Source of the DNA: Promethearchaeota archaeon
GTDB lineage: Archaea; Asgardarchaeota; Lokiarchaeia; Sigyniarchaeales; SOKP01
Direction: 5' to 3'
Assembly: GCA_019894855.1 (NCBI GenBank)
Contig: JAGXNS010000004.1
Span: 1-64,000 of the forward strand
DNA length: 64,000 nucleotides
Made by a program: the position numbers and the translations under genes. Shown in pieces: positions 16,152-25,219 of this stretch. Each line of letters opens with the position of its first letter. Position 1 is the stretch's first letter. Below the pieces are notes generated by a model, which was given only the letters and a program-made list of their open reading frames with translations, was not told where the DNA came from and ran no database searches.

Positions 16152-18212
16152 TTACTTTCTGAAAGAAATCTTAGTTGAGAATTTTCTAAATGGTTTAGGT
16201 AATTTATGTTTTGGAAATCCTTTAGTGTCTTCATTTAGCATTTCAATAAGCTCGCTTAGTTTTATATTGTTAATATTTTTTGATGTTTCCTTTTTCGGGC
16301 CGATTGGAAGACCTATTAGCCTTTTTCTTACTGAAATAGTTTGATTTTCTTGCTCATTTTTACCGAGTATTATTGTATAGGGAATCCAATCAATTTCGGA
16401 TTGTCTAATTTTTTTACCTAATTTTTCATTTCTATCGTCAAAATCTACCCTGTAGGATTCTTTACTGAGAATTTCAAGTATTTTCTCAGCATATTCGTGC
16501 TGATCATTACTTATAGTTAAAATCCTTACTTGGATCGGAGCTAACCATGTTTTAAATCCAGGAACGATTTTATCTTTATCTCGAATTGCCGTCTCGATTA
16601 AACCCCATATGATTCTCTCTAAACCTCCCGTTGGAGAATTATGGAGAATTACCGGATACTTCTTTATACCATCAATATCTGTGAAATTAATGTCGTATTT
16701 TTGTCTCTTTTTTCCTTCGTTATCTACCATATATTCAAGCGAGCTTTCTACATCAATTTGGTTAGTTGAGAGTGTAGCGCTTCTATTTTGAGCTGAGAGA
16801 ACTGGTCTTTCGAACTTTAAAACAAAGTAAAAGTATCTTTCTTCCCATAATTCTAATAAAGCTGGTTGTCCTTCTTTCTTTATCAATTCTTTAATCCATT
16901 CCTTATTTTCTCTATAAAAATCTTGAGTTGCTCTGAAGATTATGTAAGATTTTATTCCCAGGTCGTCTAAAAGATTTTTTATTAAGAAATATTGAATTTT
17001 AAATTCTTCTACGGAGGACTTTACATCTTTGCATAATGTATGCATATCAGGCATTACAAAACTTCTTAACCTTCTCAAGCCTGTAAGTTCTCCTTTCATT
17101 TCTCGTCTAAATGAATATTGTTCCCATTCATATACTCTTAATGGGAAATATTGAGGTTTTAAATTCATAGAGCTTAATAAATCAAATAGTAAGAAATCAG
17201 AAGCATATCTTAATATATACCTATCATTTCCTGATTCAACCCAATAACTCCTCGCTGGAAAACGCGCAGTTTGTGCAGTTAATTTTTTGTTTTTAGTAGT
17301 ATACATAAGAGGAGTGTCAATAAGAATAGCACCATAATCAATTATCCTATCTTCCACAAAACTTTTAATCAAGTTTTTCATGATCACTCCTTTGCTATAC
17401 CAACGGAGATTTCCCGCATCTGTATTCGGATCGAAATCTACAAGCTCAAATTCTTTCATTACTTTGATGTGAGCTGGTTCGATACCTTCATCTATTCTTT
17501 TTGTTCCTAATTCAGATTCTAAGAAAAGCTGGAAGTCCTCGTCGTTAATCTCTTTTAATGGCAATACATTTTTATCCTCATCAAATTTTAAATCTAACTC
17601 AGTTCCATTGGGAGTAATTACTTTAAATTCTGCGTTTTCTATATGTTCTTCGGGTTGAATGTAAAGCTTTACATCTCGATACATTTCAGCTACTTCGTGA
17701 CCAATGCAATTTATTTTAAAAGATTTGTACCAACCAAATGGAGAAAATTTTGCTTCTATGCCTTTATCTTTTAAGATTTCTGTTATTTTGGGACAAACAT
17801 CCATAGCGTTTGCTTCATTACTAAGAAATTTGCTTAAATGCGCCCAAGGGTAAACTAATACTTGATCAACCCTATAAGTACCCCTTTCCTTTATTAATTC
17901 AAGGATTTTTCTTGGTTTTCCTTTAGTTTGGCTACTTTCAATCTTTTTATTATATTCTCTTATCTCTTCGTTTTTCCGTCTAATAACTTCGGGAAAATTC
18001 GTTATTTGAATTATTGCGTCTTCTATTACTTGAGCACCTTGTTTTGAAATCAAATCCGTATCGTAGGTATCTTGATCTTCTACAGATACATAAGCTACTA
18101 AAATTAAGCCCTCCATTTTAATTATATCTTCGGGAAAATCTTGTGGATTGCTTGTGGCAACTTTATTTTTAGTAACTTCAACTCCATCAGAATGGATTAA
18201 TAAAATTTTCAT
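16152..18212 (-). CDS. thrS: threonyl-tRNA synthetase, archaeal type
   Basis: A 686-aa class II synthetase. The N-terminus 'MKILLIHSDGVEV' starts the archaeal D-aminoacyl-deacylase-like editing domain (about residues 1-140), which removes mischarged serine. The catalytic core includes 'RYASDFLLFDLL', 'FPLRVYEWEQYSFRREMKGE' (class II motif 2 with 'GLRRLRSF' following) and 'HNSPTGGLERIIWGL' (motif 3). The anticodon-binding domain begins near residue 565 ('WLAPIQVRILTIS'). Editing and catalysis are on one chain. Confidence 0.95.
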   Translation of the reverse strand: MKILLIHSDGVEVTKNKVATSNPQDFPEDIIKMEGLILVAYVSVEDQDTYDTDLISKQGAQVIEDAIIQITNFPEVIRRKNEEIREYNKKIESSQTKGKPRKILELIKERGTYRVDQVLVYPWAHLSKFLSNEANAMDVCPKITEILKDKGIEAKFSPFGWYKSFKINCIGHEVAEMYRDVKLYIQPEEHIENAEFKVITPNGTELDLKFDEDKNVLPLKEINDEDFQLFLESELGTKRIDEGIEPAHIKVMKEFELVDFDPNTDAGNLRWYSKGVIMKNLIKSFVEDRIIDYGAILIDTPLMYTTKNKKLTAQTARFPARSYWVESGNDRYILRYASDFLLFDLLSSMNLKPQYFPLRVYEWEQYSFRREMKGELTGLRRLRSFVMPDMHTLCKDVKSSVEEFKIQYFLIKNLLDDLGIKSYIIFRATQDFYRENKEWIKELIKKEGQPALLELWEERYFYFVLKFERPVLSAQNRSATLSTNQIDVESSLEYMVDNEGKKRQKYDINFTDIDGIKKYPVILHNSPTGGLERIIWGLIETAIRDKDKIVPGFKTWLAPIQVRILTISNDQHEYAEKILEILSKESYRVDFDDRNEKLGKKIRQSEIDWIPYTIILGKNEQENQTISVRKRLIGLPIGPKKETSKNINNIKLSELIEMLNEDTKGFPKHKLPKPFRKFSTKISFRK

Positions 18213-18306
18213 GATTATATCAAAAATCCTAAATATTTTTCTTCCTTTTGATAATTAGTATATTTAAAATTGAAATTAATTATTACTAAAATATTTAATC
18301 ATAAGT

Positions 18307-18927
18307 ATGAAGCTTAATAAGATTTTTACGGAATTAAATGAAAGTTTAGAGAGGCTAGACAAAGATAGAGAAAGCTTATTAAAATTATCTCGTATTATAA
18401 TCCGTAATTGTAGTATTGCAATAAAAAATATTCATAGAAAGGAATATAGTCAATATCACCAGAAAGTCTTAAATATTCAAAAAATCCACAAAGATATGCT
18501 ACTTTTGGTAAGCAATAATCCTGGTGTATTCTTAAAGTATTTAAAAGTTCCGGAACAAGAGTATACGGAAGCTATAGCGTTTTATGCTGTCATATCAAAA
18601 GAACCTCTTCCATTACCTAGTGATTTGAATATCGATCCGATAAATTATGCTTTAGGTCTTGCTGATGTAATTGGGGAATTAAGAAGATATGCATTGGACA
18701 ATATAAGGAATTCAATCGTAGATGATCTGAACTACATATTAGAATGCATGGATGATATATACACTCAATTATTTTCGATTGACTTTCCTGCCGGTTTGAC
18801 AAAAGATTTAAGACACAAGATAGATCAAGCGAGAAATATAATTGAAAAAACTAGAGGAGATGTATCTATTTCGCTTCAAATGAATGATCTAAAAAGTTGT
18901 ATAGAAAAAAGTGAAAAAAATCGCTAA
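18307..18927 (+). CDS. translin-family protein
   Basis: A 206-aa all-helical protein. The conserved C-terminal half reads 'YALGLADVIGELRRYALDNI' near residue 115 and ends with 'DLRHKIDQARNIIEKTRGDV', both diagnostic of the translin/TRAX family (COG2178). Eukaryotic translin-TRAX forms barrels that bind and cleave RNA, and archaeal members have similar assemblies. It is divergent from thrS across a 94-base spacer. Confidence 0.85.
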   Translation: MKLNKIFTELNESLERLDKDRESLLKLSRIIIRNCSIAIKNIHRKEYSQYHQKVLNIQKIHKDMLLLVSNNPGVFLKYLKVPEQEYTEAIAFYAVISKEPLPLPSDLNIDPINYALGLADVIGELRRYALDNIRNSIVDDLNYILECMDDIYTQLFSIDFPAGLTKDLRHKIDQARNIIEKTRGDVSISLQMNDLKSCIEKSEKNR

Positions 18928-18987
18928 AATTCTGCAATTTCATAATAACTACACAATTTTTCATAGATTTTGTAATTATTTTTTTGT

Positions 18988-18998
18988 AATTATATATA
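18988..18998 (+). promoter_or_regulatory. TATA box for ribL-ribK
   Basis: AATTATATATA lies about 26 bases before the T/G at 19020-19021, the expected archaeal transcription start. The message would begin only about 10 bases before the ATC proposed as the ribL start, or after the ATG at 19014, so it would be leaderless or nearly so. Confidence 0.45.
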
Positions 18999-19028
18999 CT
19001 TGAAAAAACATAAATGAGCTGAAAAAAA

Positions 19029-19466
19029 ATCGCGAAGAAAGTATTAATTGCTGGTACATTTGATATAATTCATCCTGGACACTTATATCTAATCAATGAA
19101 GCTGCTAAAATGGGTGCTGTCTATGTAATTGTTGCTACTGATATGAATAGAAAATTATATTCTGGAGAAATTCCTATAATTCCAGAAGACCAAAGGTTAG
19201 AAGTTATCAAGAGCATAAAAAATGTAAAAGAAGCAAGATTGGGACGATCTGACAACGATACTCTCAAAACTGTTCAAGAGATTAATCCAGATATTATCCT
19301 TTTAGGTCCCGATCAAAAATATAATCTTGAAAAGCTGAAACGAGAATTAGGAAAAAAAGGGTTAAGTAAAATTATAGTAAAAAGGTTGGATACATACTAT
19401 GAGAAATATGATCTTCACTCCTCTAGCTTAATTAAGGAAAAAATAATAGAACCGTATAAGAATTAA
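19029..19466 (+). CDS. ribL: FAD synthetase RibL (archaeal), non-standard start
   Basis: A 145-aa cytidylyltransferase-fold enzyme that adenylates FMN to FAD. The N-terminal 'VLIAGTFDIIHPGHLYLINE' carries the HxGH nucleotide-binding motif. The only standard in-frame start inside the open frame is at 19110, after this motif, so a product from there would be inactive. Further upstream the same frame reads ATG-AGC-TGA-AAA-AAA-ATC. ATC at 19029 is therefore proposed as the start; readthrough of the TGA or a recent mutation are the alternatives. It is followed 16 bases later by ribK, giving a riboflavin-to-FAD operon. Confidence 0.8.
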   Translation: MAKKVLIAGTFDIIHPGHLYLINEAAKMGAVYVIVATDMNRKLYSGEIPIIPEDQRLEVIKSIKNVKEARLGRSDNDTLKTVQEINPDIILLGPDQKYNLEKLKRELGKKGLSKIIVKRLDTYYEKYDLHSSSLIKEKIIEPYKN

Positions 19467-19482
19467 AACCTTTAGTGAGGCT

Positions 19483-20196
19483 ATGTCAAATAAAGAAGAG
19501 ATATCACCTGAAAACTACGCAAATTGGTTTGCTCTCTATCAACTTTGTAAGCATATAGAATATCGACAAACAATTAATATTAGTAGTGTAGAGTTTGGGA
19601 AACTTCTAAACTTGAGTCAGCAAACTGCTTCGAGAAGAATTAGCGATCTGGAGAACCTCGGGTGGATTAAGAGGAAAATTGAGAATAAAACCCAAAAAAT
19701 TGTCGTAACGAGAGAAGGAAGCGATGTAATGCTTTTAATGTATAAAAATTTAAAGGAAATTCTTGCAAGCATTGTTATCCTAGGTTCTGTTCAGAGTGGA
19801 ATAAAAGAAGGTGCTTACTATGTTGCAATTAAAGGATACTTTGAACAATTTCAAGATAAATTAGGCTTTTTACCATATAAAGGCACATTGAATTTAGAAC
19901 TCAACGATACGAATATCGACTTATTAAGAGAAAAACTAAAATATATTAAACCAGTGATTATTTCGGGATTTGAAGACGATAACTCAGAGCGAACTTACGG
20001 TAGCGTTCATTGCTATGATTGTTTTATATCTCGCTTAGATAATCATGAGAATAAAATTAACGCTGCAATACTTGATATACAAAGAACTCATCATGAAAAA
20101 AATACAATTGAAATCTTGGCTAAACCTTATTTAAGAGATTATTTTAACCTCAAAGATGGAGATAAATTAATAATTGAACTAAATTTTAGTAACTAA
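19483..20196 (+). CDS. ribK: CTP-dependent riboflavin kinase with HTH
   Basis: A 237-aa protein. An N-terminal winged helix (about residues 12-90, 'LLNLSQQTASRRISDLENLG') precedes the archaeal RibK domain, marked by 'GYFEQFQDKLGFLPYKGTLN', 'GFEDDNSERTYGSVHCY', 'AILDIQRTHH' and 'LRDYFNLKDGDKL'. The kinase uses CTP to convert riboflavin to FMN. The HTH-kinase fusion is known in archaea and suggests that it may also be a flavin-responsive regulator. GTGAGG precedes the ATG. Confidence 0.9.
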   Translation: MSNKEEISPENYANWFALYQLCKHIEYRQTINISSVEFGKLLNLSQQTASRRISDLENLGWIKRKIENKTQKIVVTREGSDVMLLMYKNLKEILASIVILGSVQSGIKEGAYYVAIKGYFEQFQDKLGFLPYKGTLNLELNDTNIDLLREKLKYIKPVIISGFEDDNSERTYGSVHCYDCFISRLDNHENKINAAILDIQRTHHEKNTIEILAKPYLRDYFNLKDGDKLIIELNFSN

Positions 20197-20240
20197 AAAC
20201 TGGTTTAGCTCCTGAAAAGACTGTTGAGAGTCAAATAACT

Positions 20241-20864
20241 TTACTTATCATTCTCGTATTCTTTTATAAGAATCTTAATTTTAAAATATCTGAAAAAAGC
20301 AGTGGCTAATACTAAAAGCATGAAAACGAATAAAAATTCGTTTACATAACCTATAAAATTCGCAATCAACATCGTGACCACTAGATAAAATAACCTTTCT
20401 GATCTTGCCATCAAACCAAAATCAAAATCACCTTTAAAAAATACCTCTGCCCTCGCTCTTAAATAACTTATCATAATGGAGCTAATGAATGATATTAGGA
20501 TAATTATTTTCATATCAATAATACCCCATAAAGCGCCATTCCAGCTATAAATCAAAAGCGCCAAAAATAGTATGAATTCACTTACCCTATCCATTAAAGA
20601 ATCAAAAAATCCTCCAAATTTCGTCACCCTTTCCTGCTCTCTTGCGATTGCTCCATCAATTCCATCAAAAAAGCCAGTTGCGAAGACAAAAATTGAAAAT
20701 AAGAGCAAATTCGAAAAGAAAACGAGAAGAATGAAACTTATAATAGAAAAAATGAGCATAGTAATCGTAGCTAAATTTGGACTTAAACCCCCTCTACTTA
20801 GGAGATGTGCAACTATTTTCACTAGTGGTTTGAAAATTCTACGAAGTCTAAATTTTGATGCCAT
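20241..20864 (-). CDS. CDP-alcohol phosphatidyltransferase (AIP synthase-like)
   Basis: A 207-aa membrane enzyme with the CDP-alcohol phosphatidyltransferase signature 'DGIDGAIARE' followed after eight residues by 'GGFFDSLMDR', where the four Asp bind metals. Some six helices follow or surround the motif. In archaea this subgroup joins CDP-archaeol to inositol phosphate or a related alcohol during ether-lipid headgroup synthesis. The exact alcohol is inferred. Confidence 0.85.
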   Translation of the reverse strand: MASKFRLRRIFKPLVKIVAHLLSRGGLSPNLATITMLIFSIISFILLVFFSNLLLFSIFVFATGFFDGIDGAIAREQERVTKFGGFFDSLMDRVSEFILFLALLIYSWNGALWGIIDMKIIILISFISSIMISYLRARAEVFFKGDFDFGLMARSERLFYLVVTMLIANFIGYVNEFLFVFMLLVLATAFFRYFKIKILIKEYENDK

Positions 20865-20896
20865 AACTCATATATTCACTTTATTTTAGGACTTAT

Positions 20897-20957
20897 TTTA
20901 ATATAATAATTTTAAATAGCTTAAATTTTTTTAATATAATAATTTTAAATAGCTTAA
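20897..20957. repeat. 28-bp direct repeat in intergenic region
   Basis: The 28-base sequence beginning TTTAATATAATAATTTTAAA occurs twice, at 20897-20924 and 20930-20957, with a five-base poly-T spacer. Copies are identical. Each contains TATA-like sequence (TTTAAATAG), so the duplication may give two promoters for the gene at 20992 or for the divergent phosphatidyltransferase. Confidence 0.8.
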
Positions 20958-20991
20958 TAATAAGATTAAAGAAAAATTTCATGTGAAATAA

Positions 20992-21297
20992 TTGAAGTTA
21001 AAACTAGTTTTAAAAACTACGACAAAAAAAGACAAAGATGTATACCTTAAATTCAACATAGCTCCAAGCAAACATTTAGGTTTTATAAACTTCATTAATT
21101 TGGCTTTAAATCAAGATAAACCGGTTTTGTTATCTTTCGAAAAAATAAGCAAAAAAGGAGATAAGGAAGAAAGCAAAATTGTTGGAACCTTTAAATTTGA
21201 AGGAAAAAGCGATGCTGAATTGAAAAAGATCGAAGAAGAAATTAAAGATCAAGAGAAAAAAAGGAAGAAACAGCACCAAAAAAGAGTTCAAGGCTAA
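20992..21297 (+). CDS. small basic protein, unknown
   Basis: A 101-aa protein from a TTG start. The first about 70 residues alternate strand-like segments ('LKLVLKTTTKKDKDVYLKF', 'KPVLLSFEKI', 'KIVGTFKFEG'), suggesting a small beta-rich domain; the last 30 residues are a Lys/Glu helix. No family is recognised. It lies downstream of the 28-bp direct repeat. Confidence 0.55.
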   Translation: MKLKLVLKTTTKKDKDVYLKFNIAPSKHLGFINFINLALNQDKPVLLSFEKISKKGDKEESKIVGTFKFEGKSDAELKKIEEEIKDQEKKRKKQHQKRVQG

Positions 21298-21386
21298 TTT
21301 CTATTGATTAAAAAATTTATGATAGTATTTAATATTCTAATTTTATAAATCCATGGATACTTAGTAAACTTAAATAAGTCTTAGAT

Positions 21387-22337
21387 ATGAATAAAGAAAT
21401 TTCTCTAGAGATACCTGGTCGCATTTGTATTGTGGGAGATAAGGTTGATCTTCTAGGAAAACCAGTCATAGCCATGGCAATTAATTTAATGATGAGATTT
21501 AGTTATAAACCACGCTCAGATGATACAATTGAATTTTATAGTTACAACACGAATGAAAGAATCCATTTCACATTAGAGGAAACCCCACCTAAAAATATAG
21601 ATTTAGCGTATTTGAGTGTTTTATTTGACAGGCTAAAAAGTAAAATTGACCACGGTTTCTATTTAGATGTGTTATCAGATATCCCCATTGGAGGGGGTTT
21701 ATCTACATCAGCAGCACTTTCCGTTGGATTTTTAAAAATTATGAGTGAAGCATTCACTTTAAATTTAAATAACGATGAAATTGCTGAGCTTGCATATTTG
21801 GGAGAAAATCACGATTTAGGAATCCAATGCGGGAGAATGGATCAATATAGTATTGCGCATGGAGGTATCACTTTTATCCATACTGACGAGAATCCCCAGG
21901 TTGAGCAACTAAAGATTAAAAATCTTCCTATTGTGGTTGGAGATTCAGTTGAAGTAAGAGAAGCTGCATCGGTGTTGAATAGAATTAAACGACAAATACA
22001 AGAAAAAGATGAAACAACTCTAAAAGCTTTTAAGGAAATTGAAAAGTGTGTAACTCAATGTAAAACAGCGCTTTTAAATAACGACTACCAAAAACTTGGA
22101 ATGTGCATGGAGATTCAACAACAACAAGAAATTTTATTAGGTGCTACAACTCCGAAGATTTTAAAATTATGTGAAGCCGCAAAAAGCGCAGGAGCACTTG
22201 GAGCAAAACAAATGGGGGCTGGAGGGGGTGGTTGCATGCTTGCGATAGCACCAGGAAGACAAAATGAAGTTGTTAAAGCTATAGAACGAGTTGGAGGGAG
22301 AGCTTGGATTTTTGATATTTATAATTATACATCTTAG
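21387..22337 (+). CDS. GHMP-family kinase
   Basis: A 316-aa GHMP kinase. Motif 1 is 'PGRICIVGDKVDLLG', motif 2 (ATP loop) 'IPIGGGLSTSAALSVGF' and motif 3 'QMGAGGGGCMLAIAP'. The catalytic Asp region 'GRMDQYSIAHGG' fits sugar 1-kinases such as galactokinase or glucuronokinase better than mevalonate kinase, which is an inference. Its last four bases overlap the convergent longin-like gene. Confidence 0.8.
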   Translation: MNKEISLEIPGRICIVGDKVDLLGKPVIAMAINLMMRFSYKPRSDDTIEFYSYNTNERIHFTLEETPPKNIDLAYLSVLFDRLKSKIDHGFYLDVLSDIPIGGGLSTSAALSVGFLKIMSEAFTLNLNNDEIAELAYLGENHDLGIQCGRMDQYSIAHGGITFIHTDENPQVEQLKIKNLPIVVGDSVEVREAASVLNRIKRQIQEKDETTLKAFKEIEKCVTQCKTALLNNDYQKLGMCMEIQQQQEILLGATTPKILKLCEAAKSAGALGAKQMGAGGGGCMLAIAPGRQNEVVKAIERVGGRAWIFDIYNYTS

Positions 22338-23083
22338 AGCAAGCTCACAAATCCTAGCTTAATGAGATTTTTACATATGTTATAGACTTGTACATGCTTT
22401 AAATCCAAACTTTCTGTTATTTGTCTTATAGATTTTTTCCCATCGATTTGATAAAATATTTTTTGTGAAGTTGCACCTGACAAGTAATATTTCGGATTAA
22501 TTTTTTTTAGCGTTGTGAATCGGGGGATTTGATTACAATAAGGCGGTAAGTTAGGTGGAGGATCTAGCTTACTTCTTAGAGCTTGTAAGTTGGATTCTTC
22601 ATTTAATCTCTCTTCTACGTTTTTAAACAACTCAACAACTCTCTCCTTAAAACCAGTATCGCTTTCATTCAATTCTTCATCTACAAAAGCCTCTAAGATA
22701 TTCTCAAAGGATTTGAATGCATTAGTATTACCTCTCCAATTTAATATTGCATCGATGCTGAATTTTTGTAAAAATGTTCGAGAAAGCTTCCTTAAAATTC
22801 TTAAAACATTTACGGGTTTAGATTTTTCATCGTATGTGGCAATGTAAATTAAATTTGGAATGCTTGAGTCCTTTAAAAACGATAATTTTAAATCATTATT
22901 AGATAATTTCAATTCGCTAATTGTTCCTAAATCTTCAAAAGAGTCAGAAAACGAGTTCAGTGCTGAAAAAAAACCAGATACCATAAGTAATGAATCTGTT
23001 TCTGAGAAAATATTTTTAAGAATAGAAAAATTCTTGAACAATAACGGTAAGCCATCTTTAATAATTAAGAAATCATGTATCAT
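22334..23083 (-). CDS. longin/roadblock-like domain with C-terminal winged helix
   Basis: A 249-aa protein. The first about 120 residues ('IHDFLIIKDGLPLLFKNFS', 'LMVSGFFSALNSFS', 'IYIATYDE') have the strand-loop-helix pattern of longin-like domains that Asgard archaea carry in many copies. A linker helix precedes a C-terminal winged helix of about 60 residues ('IFYQIDGKKSIRQITESLDL'). Eukaryotic longin proteins regulate small GTPases. Coupling a longin fold to a DNA-binding-type helix suggests a sensor, which is an inference. Confidence 0.6.
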   Translation of the reverse strand: MIHDFLIIKDGLPLLFKNFSILKNIFSETDSLLMVSGFFSALNSFSDSFEDLGTISELKLSNNDLKLSFLKDSSIPNLIYIATYDEKSKPVNVLRILRKLSRTFLQKFSIDAILNWRGNTNAFKSFENILEAFVDEELNESDTGFKERVVELFKNVEERLNEESNLQALRSKLDPPPNLPPYCNQIPRFTTLKKINPKYYLSGATSQKIFYQIDGKKSIRQITESLDLKHVQVYNICKNLIKLGFVSLL

Positions 23084-23297
23084 GAATTAAACTCGTCTTA
23101 CTTTCTTCAGTTATTTATAAAAACTCAAATAAAATCATCAACCTAGGTATCAATAAAATCTAATATCCAAAGAAGAAAAAAAAAAGTAATATCCTAGTAA
23201 TATAAAAAAATATTGAAATCTTTAAACGATAAGGAAATATAATTATTTGGAATTAGAAAAGTATTTTCAATTTCTTAACTTTCATTGAAAAAGTAAT

Positions 23298-24401
23298 ATG
23301 ATAAGGATAAAATCTCCAGGAAGAATATGTCTTTTTGGTGAACATCAAGATTATTTAGATTACCCAATTATTTCAATGGCTATATCTAAATACATTTATT
23401 TAGAAGCAAAGAGAATTCCTGAAAAGAAATTCGAAATTTGTTTACCTAACTTAAATCAATTAGTGGAAATTCCGCTTAATAACAAGGAACGGGATTATAC
23501 ATCAAAGAGGGATTATTTAATAAGTGGTTATAATCAGTTCCTTCGGAAAAAATTCAGGTTTACTAAAGGATACAAAATAAAAATCACTGGGGACATCCCA
23601 ATTAATGCAGGTGTTGCGAGTTCTTCTGCATTAGTTATATGTTGGTTATATTTTTTAAATTTCATATCTGAAAGAAAAATGGAACCTTATCAAATGGCAT
23701 TAGAAGGATACGATACTGAAGTAAAAGAATTTCAAGAAGGAGGTGGTATGATGGATCACTTCACATCGGTATTTGGTAATCTAATCTTTTTAAAACCAGG
23801 CGGATCTAAACCTCAATTAAAAACATATGATCTAACTCTTAAAGGATTTGTTTTAGGAAATTCTATGGAGAAGAAGGCAACAGTTGATGACTTAATTAGA
23901 ACAAAATTTTCATCTTTAAAAGCATTCGAGATAGTAAATTCGATTTTTCCGAAATTCGATCGCTTCCACACAAAATTAGAAGATATTGAGCCTTATATGT
24001 CCAGTATAAAAGAAGAATACAAAAGGAAGATAATTGGAAACATTATAAATCGGGACATTACCAATAAAGCGAAGAATTTAATTGAAAATTATATTATTTC
24101 AGTTAAACAAGGAATTAACCCAAGTGTTGATCTTGATTTCTATCAAAAGCTTGGAACTCTCTTAAATCAGCATCAAGAGCAATTGAGGGATAATATTGGA
24201 GTATCAACGAGTAAAATTAATAAAATTATTGAAGATTGTCTAAAAGCCGGGGCTTCTGGCAGTAAAATAAACGGATCGGGATTTGGTGGAACGATGTTCG
24301 CGCTATTTCCAAATAATGAACAGATTCTTAAGGAAACTATTCAAAAAGCGGGAGGAAAGGCGTACGAAATAAAAACAAGTTATGGAGTTGAGACTTATTG
24401 A
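23298..24401 (+). CDS. GHMP-family sugar kinase
   Basis: A 367-aa kinase. Motif 1 is 'SPGRICLFGEHQDYLDYP', of the galactokinase 'GEH.DY' type. Motif 2 is 'DIPINAGVASSSALV', the acid motif 'EGGGMMDHFTSVFG', and motif 3 'KINGSGFGGTMFALFP'. It should phosphorylate the anomeric carbon of a sugar. Its TGA stop overlaps the TTG start of the next gene (ATTGA), so the two are translationally coupled: kinase then nucleotidyltransferase, the salvage order for making an NDP-sugar. Confidence 0.85.
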   Translation: MIRIKSPGRICLFGEHQDYLDYPIISMAISKYIYLEAKRIPEKKFEICLPNLNQLVEIPLNNKERDYTSKRDYLISGYNQFLRKKFRFTKGYKIKITGDIPINAGVASSSALVICWLYFLNFISERKMEPYQMALEGYDTEVKEFQEGGGMMDHFTSVFGNLIFLKPGGSKPQLKTYDLTLKGFVLGNSMEKKATVDDLIRTKFSSLKAFEIVNSIFPKFDRFHTKLEDIEPYMSSIKEEYKRKIIGNIINRDITNKAKNLIENYIISVKQGINPSVDLDFYQKLGTLLNQHQEQLRDNIGVSTSKINKIIEDCLKAGASGSKINGSGFGGTMFALFPNNEQILKETIQKAGGKAYEIKTSYGVETY

Positions 24402-25141
24402 AAGCAATAATACTCTGTGCGGGTCAAGGAACGAGGTTACAACCTTATACTAACAAATATCAAAAAACGATGCTGAAACTTCACGGTAAACCTTTTTTAG
24501 AATATATTTTAGAAGGATTGATATTTGCAGGCTTTAGAGAATTCATATTTGTGGTTGGTTATAGAAAAGAACAAATTATTAGCTATTTTCAAAGTGGTAA
24601 GAATTGGAATGTAAATATTGAATATTTTGAGCAAGAAAAGCTAAATGGAACTGGAGGAGCTTTATTGCTTTGTGAAAGTTCTATTTTTAATAACCATTTT
24701 TTTTTAACGTGGGGAGATATTTTAGTCCCTTATAAGATTTATAAAGATATGGTTGAAATCCATCAAAAAGAAAAGTACGATTATATTTTAGTTGCTAATT
24801 ACACGGAAGATCCTTACTTAGGGGCCGCAATTTATAGCAATGGTAGTACATGTACCAATATAATTGAAAAACCACCGCTCGGAACCTCGAAGACTAATTT
24901 GAATAATTGTGGCGTATTCGTTTTTTCTAAAAATATTTTCAATGTTTTGAGAAATCTCTCACCTTCCGAAAAGGGTGAAATCGAAGCTCCAAAAGCTCTT
25001 CTAAAAGGGATAAAAGAACATAATTGGGAGGTAAGAGTTGTAGAAATGGGAAAAAATCAATTCAGAGTTGACTTAGGTGTTAAGCAAATATATGAACAAT
25101 TAAGAGACGATCCATCATGGCTTCAATTTTTAAAGATTTAA
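24398..25141 (+). CDS. NDP-sugar pyrophosphorylase
   Basis: A 247-aa nucleotidyltransferase. The start 'MKAIILCAGQGTRLQPYT' holds the GxGTRL phosphate loop, followed by 'YQKTMLKLHGKPFLEYIL', 'NGTGGALLL' and the metal-binding Asp in 'LTWGDILV'. There is no hexapeptide-repeat domain. The product joins the sugar 1-phosphate made by the coupled kinase to a nucleotide. The nucleotide and sugar cannot be told from the sequence. Confidence 0.85.
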   Translation: MKAIILCAGQGTRLQPYTNKYQKTMLKLHGKPFLEYILEGLIFAGFREFIFVVGYRKEQIISYFQSGKNWNVNIEYFEQEKLNGTGGALLLCESSIFNNHFFLTWGDILVPYKIYKDMVEIHQKEKYDYILVANYTEDPYLGAAIYSNGSTCTNIIEKPPLGTSKTNLNNCGVFVFSKNIFNVLRNLSPSEKGEIEAPKALLKGIKEHNWEVRVVEMGKNQFRVDLGVKQIYEQLRDDPSWLQFLKI

Positions 25142-25219
25142 ATAATAAAAGAGTGAACATAGATACATAGTAAAACACTTGAGATATTTTATATCAATTG
25201 TGAAAGGTTAGGGGTCTAA

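Noticed and set aside
19020-19022. TGA as selenocysteine at the start of ribL
   Set aside because: Position 3 of a cytidylyltransferase has no catalytic use for Sec, and no SECIS-like stem is obvious.
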